From Punica granatum (Eukaryota; Streptophyta; Magnoliopsida; Myrtales; Lythraceae), in contig NC_045134.1 of assembly GCF_007655135.1 (NCBI RefSeq), positions 25,382,568 to 25,446,567 of the forward strand: 64,000 nt of DNA, given 5' to 3'. A model generated the notes under the pieces. It had not been told where the DNA came from. It ran no database searches and worked only from the letters and a program-made list of their open reading frames with translations. Of this stretch, positions 1 to 11,871 are shown piece by piece. Each line of letters starts with the position of its first letter. Within the stretch, counting starts at the first letter, position 1. Both the position numbers and the translations under genes were made by a program.

Positions 1-136
1 GAAATTTAAATAAATATATGCGAAGAAATTACAATTTTAATCATTATAGGACTTCATTAACCAATTATGAAATAACAAATATGAAATTCTTTTTTGCCAA
101 TGTGCACCATGCTATTCGAAATCTCAATAGACCACG

Positions 137-280
137 CGATTAATCTAGTTAGAGCAAAGTCGGTCCGCTAGGGGTTTACCTCTCTCAGCATAGATTTTCT
201 CCATTTGCAAGACTCAAATACGAAACTTTACTCAAGTGAATCAAGTACCAAATAATTTGAATCAATTCACGTTAGTCCCT
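137..280 (-). repeat. tRNA-derived SINE, copy 1 (diverged)
   Basis: This stretch aligns by eye with the copies near 50.2, 50.4 and 29.9 kb. Shared blocks are a GATTTTCTCCATT-like core, an ACTCAAATACGAAAC stretch matching a reversed RNA polymerase III B box, and an AATTCACGTTAGT end matching the reversed 5' end. It lies in the minus orientation and is the most diverged copy. Function is not implied. Confidence 0.5.
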
Positions 281-918
281 CTCTTTTTTCTTTTTTCGTT
301 TCTCTCCATCTCTCCCTCTTTCCTCTCCAATATTCTCACATCTCTCCTCTCTCCTTCTTACACTATATTAAATTTTGAACACATTTTTCATCAATTATCA
401 ATTATAGTTTACTAAATATAGATTTGTCACAATGAATCGCTGAGTAATTTACCAAAAACTGTATGAAATATTAATCACGAACTGATGATATAATTAAATT
501 TTAAGAAACATTTCATAAAATATCAGCACATAGCACCGGCAGTATCTATATAAATAGTATATTATATATATAAGTATTCCCATGGAAGCAATATACTATA
601 CAAGTAGAACATTGATTTCCACGTAATTTAAAGAGAGGAAAAGTGGCATATTTCTTCCCCGCAGGGTGACAACTTCGTAGACCCACTTATACAACATCTA
701 TATACCGAGGACTATATATAACACGTACGTACATATACGTGTTGTTGTATATGTATGTATATATATAATGTATTTCCCCGTAAATTAAATGACCCACAGA
801 CAGACTACATAGATGTATTATATATGGGTTCGACCATATATAATATATGTTGCCAACTTGCCAGTAGTGCGTCGAATCTTGACTTTGTACCAGAATAACT
901 ACTCGTGATTCATGAGCC
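281..918. other. Intergenic, AT-rich, downstream of the CBP60 gene
   Basis: This holds a CT-rich stretch (about 285-360) and AT-rich sequence with ATATAT and ACGTACGT runs. I looked for further exons of the minus-strand CBP60 gene and saw none. The apparent open frame at 687-941 is low-complexity AT sequence apart from its overlap with the last CBP60 exon. Confidence 0.5.
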
Positions 919-3900
919 TCAGTGTTCATATTGATATTCATCGATTTCTTTCACCTTGTCCCAGTTCAAGTAGGCAGTTTTCACCAATTCGTCAATGCAC
1001 GCCTGTGTCAAAATTAGGAAAATTACTAATATTTAAACGGTGAAACGGGTGTGTAATCCCAATTTATATATAGTTTTGCCAAGTCATCTCTTACACACAT
1101 GTATGGGAGATATAAAAAAAACCACATATATATATATATATATTTATATTTATTTATGCATATGATTTCACTACAAGAAAAAGGAGCTATGTTGACGCTA
1201 AGGACCTACGGAGACAAATTAAAACTGCAGTCGGTCATATGGCGATGCAATTGGCGAAGCAAAGAGAAGTGCACCGCTGATGGTGTCGTAAGTTCTGGAC
1301 ATGGCGCCAACCGCACAACAAAAGCGTCTCCAAGGATTATATCAATCCTTTGGGACGCGAAGTCTGTGTCTATTTAAATCTTAAATGACGCTTTAAATTG
1401 GCACCTCCTATAAGACATCGTTTATTAAGGAACAAATACTACTCATCAATGTCATACATGGTTTAAAGTGATATGGACATCACGCTGGGGACTTTATTCG
1501 ATTATATATATATATATATATGAATAAGTTAGTTAGAAGGATTTTTAGCTAGACAATCGTGGATCAGTATCTAGTGTCAAGATTTAGCTAGTTAAAAGTT
1601 TTATTAACTAGCTTATTTTACTCTAAATATCGTCACTATCATCCATCATCATCACCTTTTTCTTCATCTCCTCCTCCTCTTTGTCGATTTTCATGCTATA
1701 TCATCTTGATCTCATATAAAGCCAGATTGAAAATAGTAAAATAAAGACAAGTATGTTATTTAAACTTCAACTGCATGTGTATGTTACCATTATAACGAGG
1801 CTAGTCGATTCTGCATTGGCACATACCTGCCCATTAATGTGAGCGCTCACAACACGGCATATAGGATCCAAGATTACTGAATTACCGAACGCCTGGAAGA
1901 TATAGCGCTTCTGCCCAACCTCACATGTCCCGGCGTGCTTCAAACTTGCCTTCCAATTTCTCTTGGAGCCCATCTTCTATAATAGTAAAAGCGATTGATC
2001 AATTTTTTTTTATCGTGATTTTGCATTATTATAACGATACATCAAAATGAAACAATACGATAATAGCAAATTGCCTACGCTTTGGAGAAGTTGAGGATAG
2101 ACAACGGACATCTTCAAGAAGTCCCGCACGGTTTGGACACCAGCAGAGACCAAGTTTATGTGAAGAATTCCTCCTTTTCCGATTTTCTCAAGCCTCCACA
2201 CTTCATCTTCTAATTTCGGTGGGTAATGCTTCTTGTAAGCTTTAGGGCGAGAAAAAATATTCGGTCATCGGAAACTCATTAATCGTCATAAATAATTTCA
2301 AAATATTAAATTATTTAATCAATACTACCCAAGATATATACATATATATATATTCGATAAGTTGCTTCCTGAAATAAATGACGACTTCTCTATGTCATGT
2401 GCACGTGTGTGTATATACTTCCATCAGTGGAGTTTTGTGTGTGCATTTATTGATATATATATATATATATACACACACACGTGTGTGTGTGATTTGTATA
2501 CGTTACATATGTATGCAACACGACATACATATAAAATATTTGTGGACGAGGCTTCCTTAAACGAAAAGACAAAATTAGGGTTCCAATCAAATGATATGTT
2601 CTTTCCTAAACAATGCTCCAAAACAAATCCAACAAATGTCGAGGGGCCAATTTCAATTTGTGGATACCTAGATACAAATGTTATGCATGCGCCAGGTTAG
2701 ACATGATCCTACTGAGGGGAATAATGCTCGTTTATTATTAAATGAAGACGACTAAGAACTATCATAATCATTGTTAAATGATTTCACAAGTAAGACATTA
2801 CGTCCGAATAGATATATACAAAATCAAATAATATTAGATACTATATTTAAATAACTTGATAATTTAAATATACTTTGAGTCTTATAATTAATATCTTCTG
2901 AAGCCTTTTTTTTTTTTACAAGAAAATATCCGAGCATAAATCTGAAAACAATACACACACGTATATTCCCATATTTTTATGATTTGCAAGAAAATAGTAT
3001 GATTTTGATGCACTTACATTCTCCACGATGGTCTCGAACGAGGAAGGCTTCAGTCACGGCTTCGCGGATTCTGATGGTGCCGCCATAGCTTCCCGGGATG
3101 ACTCGAACACCCAGCCTGAACTTCCGGCTCCGGACCCAACTCGAATTGTCTGTGAGCTGGAGCTCACCAAAGGAGATCACCGCCAGGTCCCCACAGCTGC
3201 CATCACCCGGTCGGAGGGTGACAGCCAAGTCTCCAACTAGCAGCGGCCGCCTCCCCTCCCTTGCCTTGACGATACTGTTCTCAAACTCCTCCGCCGTCCA
3301 CATACCATCACCATCTGGAAAATCTCCATCAAGGACCAGGATCTCGAGCTTCACCGGAAACGGGAGGGCGCTGAGTGGAATGGCGGTGGTGTTGACGGTC
3401 TGGTCAACTGTTGGGTTGGCAAGGAGGACTTGGACCGGGGAATCATCGTGAGAGATGATGCGGTTCATGGTGAAGATTGGCTGTTTGAGAGTTTTAGGGA
3501 AGACAAGGAGGAGAGGGATATTGACCGAAGGTGGCTCTGGTGCACGGGCGTGGACTTGGAGCGACGGAGACCAGCTCAGGTGGCGGCTGGCCGTGATGGT
3601 ACTGAGGTCTAGCCTGCGCTTCACCTCTTCACCCACCTGATGATCCTCATACAGGAAATCGAACTAGTTGGTATGAGTTAATAGCACGAAGACAGAAGTA
3701 TAATTTTAGAGTTTATTGCTATTGAAAGGTATATACCACTTTTCGGATCACGGGCTCCATGGCTGAGCAAAGCTTCTCCAGCTGATTTTGCTTCCAAGCT
3801 TCGAAGACGTCACTGCCAAGACAGGAAACTGATCGAAAAGGGGGTTTTCCTTTCTTCGAAAAGTTTGAACCGTATTGAACGCAAGCAAAAGCAATGAATC

Positions 3901-4120
3901 CAAGAAATTAATAATAAAGGAGCTAGGAAGATGCTGTAATAAGATCGGGGATTACTCATCGATAATATATGCAGATAAGTGTGACCATGAGCACTTACGA
4001 AACGAATCTAGTGGTGGGTCGGAGACGTTTCTCGGTTGGTGGTGGTGTATGATAATCAAGACCGTGGCCGGAGCCGGAGAAGGATCCAGAGAGAGCGGGG
4101 CGTTTGGCAGCGCTGGCCAT
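919..4120 (-). CDS. Calmodulin-binding protein 60 (CBP60) family protein, short C-terminus
   Basis: Plant CBP60 proteins bind calmodulin and DNA; some (CBP60g, SARD1) control salicylic-acid immunity genes, while others act differently, so the role of this member is not fixed by sequence. Six minus-strand exons join in frame into 403 residues: 4120-3999, 3812-3737, 3636-3018, 2239-2079, 1976-1827 and 1002-919, all with GT-AG introns. The start is the ATG at 4120 (MASAAKRP), about 60 bases below a TATATAG box. Family landmarks in order are [15 protein letters not shown] (about residues 52-66), [80 protein letters not shown] and [11 protein letters not shown]. Intron 3 is about 780 bases and carries a TA/AC/GT microsatellite. 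Most relatives run to about 450-650 residues; this one stops just after the conserved core. It could be a genuine short paralogue or a slightly truncated gene. Confidence 0.85.
2451..2492. repeat. Compound microsatellite (TA)n(CA)n(GT)n
   Basis: A TA run is followed by ACACACACAC and then GTGTGTGTGT, making a perfect self-complementary hairpin at about 2471-2490. It lies in intron 3 of the minus-strand CBP60 gene. Confidence 0.85.
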
Positions 4121-4177
4121 TATAATTGGACTAAAGGGATGAGAGATCTATAATGGTGAATTAGGGTTTCTGGGGGG

Positions 4178-4184
4178 CTATATA
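4178..4184 (-). promoter_or_regulatory. TATA box of the CBP60 gene
   Basis: On the minus strand this reads TATATAG, roughly 60 bases upstream of the ATG at 4120, a plausible plant core-promoter distance. The assignment rests only on motif and position. Confidence 0.4.
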
Positions 4185-4199
4185 CACACACATTCATTT

Positions 4200-5490
4200 A
4201 TGAGGAGAAGAAACTGGGAAAGAGGAAAGGGGGCAATTTGGGGTATTAGAAGCTTCATGGAAATAGCTAAAGAGAAACATCATCGAAAGATCCTTTCCCC
4301 CACTGATATCTTCCATGGCGATTACATCGAGCTAAGAGTGCATATATGGCTTGAATTTTATTGTGTTGAGATACTTCTTAATATTTTTATCGATGTTAAA
4401 GTATCGAGCTAATATTTTTATCTCTCAATTGGCAGATCTGGTTCGAACTAGATTAGATAGGATCATTTGACTTTTGAATACTATGATTCATACATGTTCG
4501 GACCACGAAATTCAAGTCCAAACCACGAGTGACTCACGTGCATTTCATCGGTGAAAAGACTTAATCCATAGCTCACGTTTAGTCTCGAACACCTGCACGA
4601 GGGGAGATCGAGGGTGGTGCTCGATTTCCTTCTCTAACACTCAAGTCAGTGTAAGTCATGAATATGGGAGGAAAATAATGAATCGTTGATCAACCTTAAA
4701 AACATGTAAAGTGCATGTATTTATAGAGAGTTTAGAGATAGATTGTGTTACCACCATAACGAGATATTCAATATATTCTTGTATCTTATATCACGATATA
4801 TTAGAAAGTGTATCTTATCATTGTAAAAAATCCCTTATAATAACTCTTACTGACAAGTCCTCGCGAGTGGATCTCGATAGAAGGATTCGACATGTCCTGT
4901 GAATGACCGGATTGGATCTCGTTAGGCCTCGCTGTGGTCACTGGGCTTTTCTGACCGCATCGACTCGGAGCCCAAAATCGTGTCCCCAACAATAAATAAA
5001 GGGCTATCAGCTTCGTGTCAACTGACTAATGATATTGGTGGGACGATGAGAGATATTGCAACGAGACATAGAGGACAGAGCAGGTATTAGTCTTCAAATA
5101 ATGTATGATGTGGGAGGATGGGCTGGAATTTTTTCCTTACTAAGATTCTTTTTGAAAACCGAGCCAAGTAGATTTCTCCTTCAATTTCAAAGCCACTCAC
5201 TTGCTTTCTTATTTAGGTCAGCCAACATGATTTCAAAATGTTTTATTGCGTCGATTGACGTTATCTCGAACCTTATCTCCAGAAATCGGTCACAAACCTA
5301 GCTAATAACATGCATAGTTATTTGTTTGTTCACACATAAAAAAATATATATATATATACGTTCGATATGCATGCGTAGCATTGTGCATTATATTATATTA
5401 ATTAGCGTTCCATCTAGATGGGAATGTGATAAAGAATTCCTTGTGTTTTCATTTCATTTTTTTTTCTTTTATTATAAAGAAATGTCCATA
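4200..5490. other. Intergenic; possible decayed LTR end near 4.6-5.0 kb
   Basis: No gene is recognisable. The part at about 4590-4992 is richer in GC than its surroundings and ends in GTGTCCCCAACA, which resembles the end of a plant LTR, but I found no matching start, target duplication or primer-binding site. A short AT run follows at about 5342-5358. Confidence 0.3.
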
Positions 5491-5498
5491 GTTATAAC
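5491..5498. repeat. Left target-site duplication GTTATAAC
   Basis: The 8-bp sequence GTTATAAC directly precedes the hAT element and recurs exactly at 6998-7005. An 8-bp duplication is the hallmark of hAT transposition. The site is itself a palindrome. Confidence 0.85.
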
Positions 5499-6997
5499 CA
5501 GTGTTACCAGAATCGGACCGGATATCGAACCGACCGAGGTATGGGCTCATGGGTGTATGGATTCAACCAAAATTCGATAGGTCGGACCGCATATTTAATT
5601 ATAAAATAAATATATTATTATTATTTTAAGAAAATAATATAGAAAATTAGAATCGGTTTGTTTCCTCAAGAGTTCCTTTTGCTTCTTCTTTAGCCGTTTC
5701 TTTTCCTTCCTCCTTTCTGAATCAGTCATGTTTTTTTTCCCTTCTGGAGCTTTAATGCTGCACCAGAACCAAAAGAACAAGTTCAGAATCAGAATAGGCA
5801 TGTCCACAAACCAAGAACCAACTGCTGCTCACAGGAGTAAAGATCAGAATTCAAATGCATTAAATTTGTCACGGTGGGATGATGATTATTCCCCTTGGAC
5901 TAGGACGATAGAATCATGAAAATGCTAGAGTGTAAGGCAGTCAAGCACAGACATGGCACGTGGATAATAGGTTTAAAACTTCGAACAGATGATTATATAA
6001 GACCTTATTATGTAACAGCTCTTTCATGGTTTAGGCTTTAGCTGATAAGGCAGAATACAATAAATGAAGCAGCAGCTAATTTGACACACACAAAATATTT
6101 CACTCATTTTTTTTATGCTTGATAGTCTAGTTGACGCCTAAAACGCCAGAACAGAACTACCAATTCTTCATTCAAAGGAACAAACTTCACGGACAGAGAA
6201 TCCTAAAAAGTTATAGAGAGAGAATTCTACGCGGTTCGAAGCAATCAACATTTCAAATAAAATAAATTCATCAATTACCTCAACCAGCAGGGCAACAGCT
6301 AATTTGACTCCCATAGGGAATATTTCACTCATTTTTTTCATGCTTAACAACAGTCTAGACTCTAGTAGACGCCTAAAACTCCAGAAGGCCCAGAACTACC
6401 AAATTACCAATTCTTCGTTCAAAAGGAACGAACTTCACAGATAGAAAATCTGCTAGGCGCGAATTGCTGCAGGTGATACTGAAATAGGAGGAGGAGGATG
6501 CAGAATCGCGGATTAACCTAACTTGACAAAGAGAAGTCGAGAAGAGACAGAAGGAGAAAATGAAGCTCGAACCTGTTGCAATCTTGCGTTACTCGAAGAA
6601 GAAGAGGAAGCTCGGCCTCGAACTGAAGTCACTGATGAGTCGAATCAATCGATGACTGAACTTAATTGGAGTGAAGAGTGAAGAAAAGAGTGAAGAGGAC
6701 TAGCCGACTAGGGTTTCAGACTTCAGTTTTCGATTTTGAATCTTTGATTTAATTGTGCTCTGCTGAGTCTGCTCATTTTCGGATTTCGGCTTTGGGCTCG
6801 GGGGATCTGAATTTCCTTTAAAAATCTTGAACCCATCAACCGGCCGATTCAAATGGATTTGTCTAAAAACCGACCAATTTTTGGGTTCACCGATTTTTTT
6901 ATGCATTTTCGATTTTTAAGGTAATTGGATAAGACATAGGTCCGATTTTCGGTCCGATCAGTCGAACTGTCCGGTCCGATCTGAGTTTGAAACACTG
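5499..6997. mobile_element. Non-autonomous hAT transposon, 1.5 kb
   Basis: The element starts CAGTGTTACCAGAATCGGAC and ends with the inverse GATCTGAGTTTGAAACACTG; the outer CAGTGTT/AACACTG are inverted, followed by related inverted copies of TCGGACCGG-like sequence. It is flanked by exact 8-bp direct repeats. No transposase frame is present, so it must have been moved by a relative. Inside are a direct duplication of about 130-160 bases (near 6072-6210 and 6296-6455) and a lysine-rich open stretch on the minus strand (about 5650-5740) that may be captured host sequence. The perfect target duplication suggests fairly recent insertion. Confidence 0.85.
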
Positions 6998-7005
6998 GTT
7001 ATAAC
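6998..7005. repeat. Right target-site duplication GTTATAAC
   Basis: Exact repeat of the 8 bases at 5491-5498, immediately after the terminal CACTG of the hAT element. Confidence 0.85.
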
Positions 7006-7679
7006 TTAATGTAAAGTTAAATAAAGGGACATAAAATTTCATTGACGATGATTATACTCAACTCTTTATGATTCCATGTCGGCAACTTGTATTGCTATGT
7101 ATACCAAACCCTCTTCCAAGAGTTCCATCTATTCATAGATTGGTCAAAGTAGTCGGATATTATTTCCATCACTGTTTTGTCTTTTTCTATCATTTAATAA
7201 TAATTTCCCACTCATATTTTTCTAATTATTTTTATAATCAAATTTTTAATAATAAATTTTATATCTACTTTTATATCTACATATACATATCAATTTTTTA
7301 ATAATAAATTTTTTATCTACTTTCACATTATATATACATACATATATATTCTCACACATTAATATATTTGTCAATACTTATAATCATTGTACAAATTAAA
7401 ATTGAATTGGATTATTATTAAACTCAGAAAAACAGACGCAAGCTAATATTGCCAGCAATAAATACCAAGTATTTTCGAAAACTTTCTAATGATAAATAGG
7501 GCAATTTAGAATTTACTTAAGCTGGCCTATGGGTCAGTGGCATTCGCAGGCTAGCTAGTGTAGGAATTCGGCACTGTAAGTGAAAATTATTTGTTAATCA
7601 TTAATTTTGATTTTTCTTTCCTCGTTGATAATCTTTTCTTCTCTTGATGGAGCAATACAGAGAGAAGAGTAAAGGCTAA
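7006..7679. other. AT-rich intergenic DNA
   Basis: I see no gene here. The part at about 7190-7380 is very AT-rich with repeated ATAATAAATTTTTTATCTAC-like segments (near 7248 and 7300), a small local duplication. Confidence 0.5.
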
Positions 7680-8106
7680 AAAAAAGGATAAATAACCTAA
7701 AAAAGCACATACTATTAAATGCACAACGTTTCAAATTATTCCATAATCTAGCACGCCGTCACCTTCCATTCATTCTCCGCCGTAAATTGCTTACATAGCC
7801 GTTAAATTTGATTAATTGACTGTTAATTGCCACGTGTAACCATATCATTGGCCGTTAATGAAAAATGCACAGGGTTGAAGGGAAAAAGAAAACCAATGAT
7901 ATGATTACACGTGGCAATTAACGGTCAATTAGTCAAATTTAACGGCTACGTAAGCAATTTCACGGCAGAGAATGGACGAAAGGTGACGGCGTGCTAGATT
8001 AGGGAACGATTTGAAACGTTGTGCATTTTTAGAAAATTTTTAAAGTACGTGTTAGATTATGAGATTTTTACATAATACGTGTTTTTTAGGTTATTTATCC
8101 TTAAAA
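7680..8106. mobile_element. Foldback MITE with arms of about 170-200 bp
   Basis: The two halves are inverted copies of each other: GGATAAATAACCTAAAAAA at 7686 answers TTTTTTAGGTTATTTATCC ending at 8100, and CACGTGTAACCATATCATTGG answers CCAATGATATGATTACACGTG. Only about 40 bases (near 7855-7895) separate the arms. There is no coding sequence. The architecture is that of a non-autonomous foldback or MITE; the superfamily is unclear because the target duplication is obscured by A/T runs. Confidence 0.8.
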
Positions 8107-8373
8107 AATGGTAATGACTGGGTAATCGGAAAATGAAGATAAGGATTGGAAACTTTGCCCAATAGTTTTTCAAATTTCCTCCAGAATTTCTATATTGTTG
8201 ATGCATATATATAATGATAGAAAAATTCGAATGCTCATCTTAAGTATATCTCTTAGATCTTATGACTTCTTTTTAATATATACTTTAATGTGTCTAATGA
8301 GCTGCGATGTGTCATTATCATATTAAGTGCCGTTCATCAATTGATTAGAATGGTCACTCAATATAAAATTTAG

Positions 8374-8638
8374 GAAAAAGAACAAAAATCGCCCTTTTGG
8401 TTTGAACTTGAGACAAATTGGACCATTTGATTTTTTTAGAGACACATAAAAAAAATTAACAGTTTGAGAGTAATAATGAAAAAAATAAAAGTTTGAGGAT
8501 CAAAAGTGATAAAAATTAACAGTAATATCCGTTATGTCTCATGAAGTAAACCACAGTGTATCATTTATCCCTAGAAAAATCATACGGTGCAATTTATCTC
8601 AAATTCAAACCACAATGGGAATTTTTGTAATTTTTTTA
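8374..8638. mobile_element. MITE with TIRs related to the 26.3 kb element
   Basis: The left end (ACAAAAATCGCCCTTTTGG, then TTTGAACTTGAGACAAATTG) is the inverse of the right end (ACAAAAATTCCCATTGTGG, then TTTGAATTTGAGATAAATTG, read on minus). Arms are about 60-70 bases in a 265-base element. The same terminal pattern recurs in the larger element at 26.3-27.2 kb. Confidence 0.7.
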
Positions 8639-9732
8639 AAAATCTATCCCCTTATCGTGGCATAATTTGAAGTTTTATTGTCTCAAGTTTTATATATTAT
8701 ATATAGCCGATATCAATGTAATCAAATTTTCAAATGCCGATTATTGTTTTTCAGGCACTGTCTACAAGCTTAAACTTTAAGTCAATATTGACTCTTCTGT
8801 GAATGATTATATATTGCGTGCGTGTGATCGCGCTTGCGTGTCTGTACGTTCTTACATGGGCGATAAATCAGATTGCCGCAAAAGTCTTCATCTAAATAAT
8901 AGAAGAAGAAGAATTTCACCAAAAGAAAAAAAAAAAGAGTAAAAGAAAAAAGAAGGTGAACATTGATTTTTTTAATAATATAGAATATTCAGATGAGGAG
9001 GTATACATGAAACTTTTGATATTTTTAATTTAATTACGTGATTTGATATATGTAAGTTAGCTATTAATTTGTTTCATGTATAATTTAATTATTTTCGATG
9101 TTAGATCCGATAAAGGAAACTAATGGAAATCCACCGCCAAATTAATCAATCACAAGATATAGAATCAACGACAAAGGTCAACATGGAAGCTCAAATTTTT
9201 CTCCGAGCACATACACGTACACGTACATGTACATATACACATTTATATTTGACAATATTAATGCTGAAAGATGTGATTGATTGATTGATTGAATTTTTTT
9301 TCCACTCCAACTCCTTTTCCTGCAGATTCGGTAAAGTACGAAACCCCTATCAAAAATTTGGGCAGACACCATTGGACTTACCCGATATATCAACGCTCTT
9401 TAACTAATTAGATCTCCTTAATTTAATCATCATAGCTCGAGTCAATTAATTCCAAATTATTAAAAAGAAAAATTCATTATTTTAGTTGCAATTTAGAGGG
9501 AATGTCGTCATCGCGACAATCATAATTCTTTGTCCTATGGAAAAGTTGTCTTTATTTGTTTGGCCATAATCGATTGGGCATATCCTCGTAGCTATTACTG
9601 GACAGTATTTCTTGTGGGAGTAAACAAAAATAATATGTAACAACAAATTATCTTTACAGGTCGATCTCGTGCTTTACGCGGCAAAGACGCGATATACATG
9701 ATAAAAGTGCGAAGTTAGTCATCAATTTTAAT
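8639..9732. other. Intergenic, AT-rich
   Basis: No gene family is recognisable. Present are a GATT tetranucleotide run (about 9272-9292) and an ACGTACACGTACATGTACATAT stretch near 9213-9238. Confidence 0.5.
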
Positions 9733-10040
9733 AGTGTGTTTGGTTTTAAAATTGAGTTGAGTTGAGTTTTGATTTTAATTGGTTTGTAACGATTGTGATG
9801 TTAAATTATGAGAAAACGTATGAAAAAATAATAAATAGTTGAAAAAAGTAATGATTGTATTGTTGAATTGTGAAAAAAATAAAGAATAGTTTAGAGAATT
9901 TATTATTAAAATTGAATTAAATAGTTAAAAAATTAAAGAAAAATAAAATAATAATAATTGTGTTATTGACTTTTGTTGTATAGTGAGTAGGGTTAAAGTT
10001 AGAGTTAAAATTTTAAAATCAGATTGCGAAATCAAACCCA
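9733..10040. mobile_element. MITE of the GTTTGGTTTTAAAATTGAG family, copy 1
   Basis: It begins GTGTGTTTGGTTTTAAAATT and ends in the inverse AAATCAAACCCA. It matches the copy at 33.87-34.13 kb along its length (for example TTGAATTGTGAAAAAA, AATTGAATTAAATAGTTAAA and GGGTTAAAGTTAGAGTTAAA). There is no coding sequence. GTTTGG-type ends are common in plant hAT or Harbinger MITEs; no clear target duplication was seen. Confidence 0.65.
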
Positions 10041-11207
10041 CCGAGCATTTGATAAAGTTATGACATGTTCGAATTATTTAATTTCCTTGATTAAAAATTT
10101 TGTGATTAGTCCATATCTGATGGTATAAATCGTGATGGATGGCCCTTCCTGAATACGAAAAGGTCTCTTATAGTGACCGCTGTATTATATATAGAGGCAA
10201 ATAACTTTCCGCACGTTATCATACGTAAATCAAGTGGCATTTGTTTACTAGCCTGCAAGTTAAAAGTATACGCCGAACACATCGGTGATGATCCTCGTAT
10301 ATATATATATATATATATGTTCCCAGTTTAATGTATCATCATGTGTCTGTGTACATACATCCGGCAAATCAAATTTTAGCAAAGCTTATGGAAATTGGGG
10401 TGCGGTTTCTAGGAAAAGATTATCAAATTCCTCAGGCGTTCGCTAGAGATATCGCGATGGTAATTTTTACTGACAAATGAATTAATTTAACGAGCTGTTT
10501 AAATATATATTATTATAGGGCCTGAATTCAATTCTAAGTCCTCATTAAATGGAAATTTGAAGAAATCACAAATTCATTCGAAGATAAGACTGGCTTCTCA
10601 TGGAAGAATATTATTGAGAAGATCAACCAAATTAATTGGGTCCAATTGAGAAGAACACATGCTTTGCCCTACAATTTATCTGGTCCACACATATCGTTAT
10701 CTTCTTTCTGAAAATTGCATGACCTCGTACGGCTTAATTATGCTTTTCTTCATTATTAATTTAATATAATTAAATGATTGTCAGCTTTTCAAAATTAAAC
10801 AAGTGTTAGTCCAGCGAAAACAAAATTATAATTGTGTGTTTTATGTGTGTCCTTTTCTAAATTAATGGATGATCAATATATCTACATGCATATATAAATA
10901 CTCAAGCGCTTAACATTATGGTCATATGATATATACAAGTGACGGCTACATATTTATATAGATACGTACTTCTTGCAACATTAGAAACATGACCCGTTAT
11001 AGCTGGTATAGCGACGATTGATTTAGACATACCACTCCCAGCCAGATTTTTACTATTTAATTTGTTCTAAGTCTTCAATTATCTTAATCTATACTCAGTA
11101 TATATGTCTTCAAATGTAAATCCTATAAAGTTGTCTTCCAAAGCGTTTTTGCTTTTCCATTTCCGCTATCTATCAATCTTCAAATGCGTTTCTAGAACTT
11201 GAATGCT
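10041..11207. other. Intergenic, AT-rich
   Basis: A TA microsatellite lies at about 10298-10319. The rest is AT-rich non-coding sequence with no recognisable gene. Confidence 0.5.
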
Positions 11208-11400
11208 CCGTTTGGTTTCGCAGTTAAAATCACAAAAATCTTAACTTTAACTTTAACTCAACACATTACACAATAAAAATACACATTTTCAAGTCAAAAT
11301 TTTTAATTTTAACTTTAACTCAACATACTACATAATCATTTGTCTTTTTCCACAATCCAAATCAAAGTTACTTTAATTCTGAAATCAAATACATCATTCT
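11208..11400. mobile_element. MITE, inverted relative of the 9.7 kb and 33.9 kb copies
   Basis: It starts CCGTTTGGTTTCGCAGTTAAAA and contains TTAACTTTAACTTTAACTCA, the inverse of the right end of the 9.7 kb element, and it ends in CTGAAATCAAATACATCATT. About 190 bases, internally truncated or diverged. Confidence 0.5.
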
Positions 11401-11871
11401 GGTGCGTTTTATGTGCATGTTTGGTTGGTGTTCCATGTCTTGTTTGTCTTATATGCAGCTTCCCGGGTATCCGACCCTTTCTACTACTGTAAACACTTCT
11501 ACGTTTTAATGACATATTTATGCTTTATTCAGCAAAAAAAAAAAAAAGATATGCAGCTTCCCGGAAGCAGAACATTACATTATACAGGGGTCCCTTGCCA
11601 AGGTTTCAACTGAAGTAAAAAAAAAAAAAAGTCAAATTTCAATTTTGCTCGAGGCCCAACTAACTTTGTTTACTCAAATTGGTTTAAGGCCCACAGTTTA
11701 AAAGTTTATTGGCTGAAATTAATATTTGGCTCACACCATGGGATATTCCCCGTGAAATTTTTTTGGCGCAGATCATGAAATCAATATTGGCTGAAAGTTC
11801 TTTTTTTTTTTTCTTTTTCAATTTACTGATCAAAAGAAAATCCTTGTTATTAAGAGCAGTCTCTATGGTAT

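Noticed and set aside
2362..2700. 112-codon plus-strand frame in the CBP60 intron
   Set aside because: Most of it translates microsatellite sequence ([11 protein letters not shown]), and it lies in a minus-strand intron.
4590..4992. Possible solo LTR ending GTGTCCCCAACA
   Set aside because: No matching 5' end, inverted TG...CA pair or 5-bp duplication could be found.
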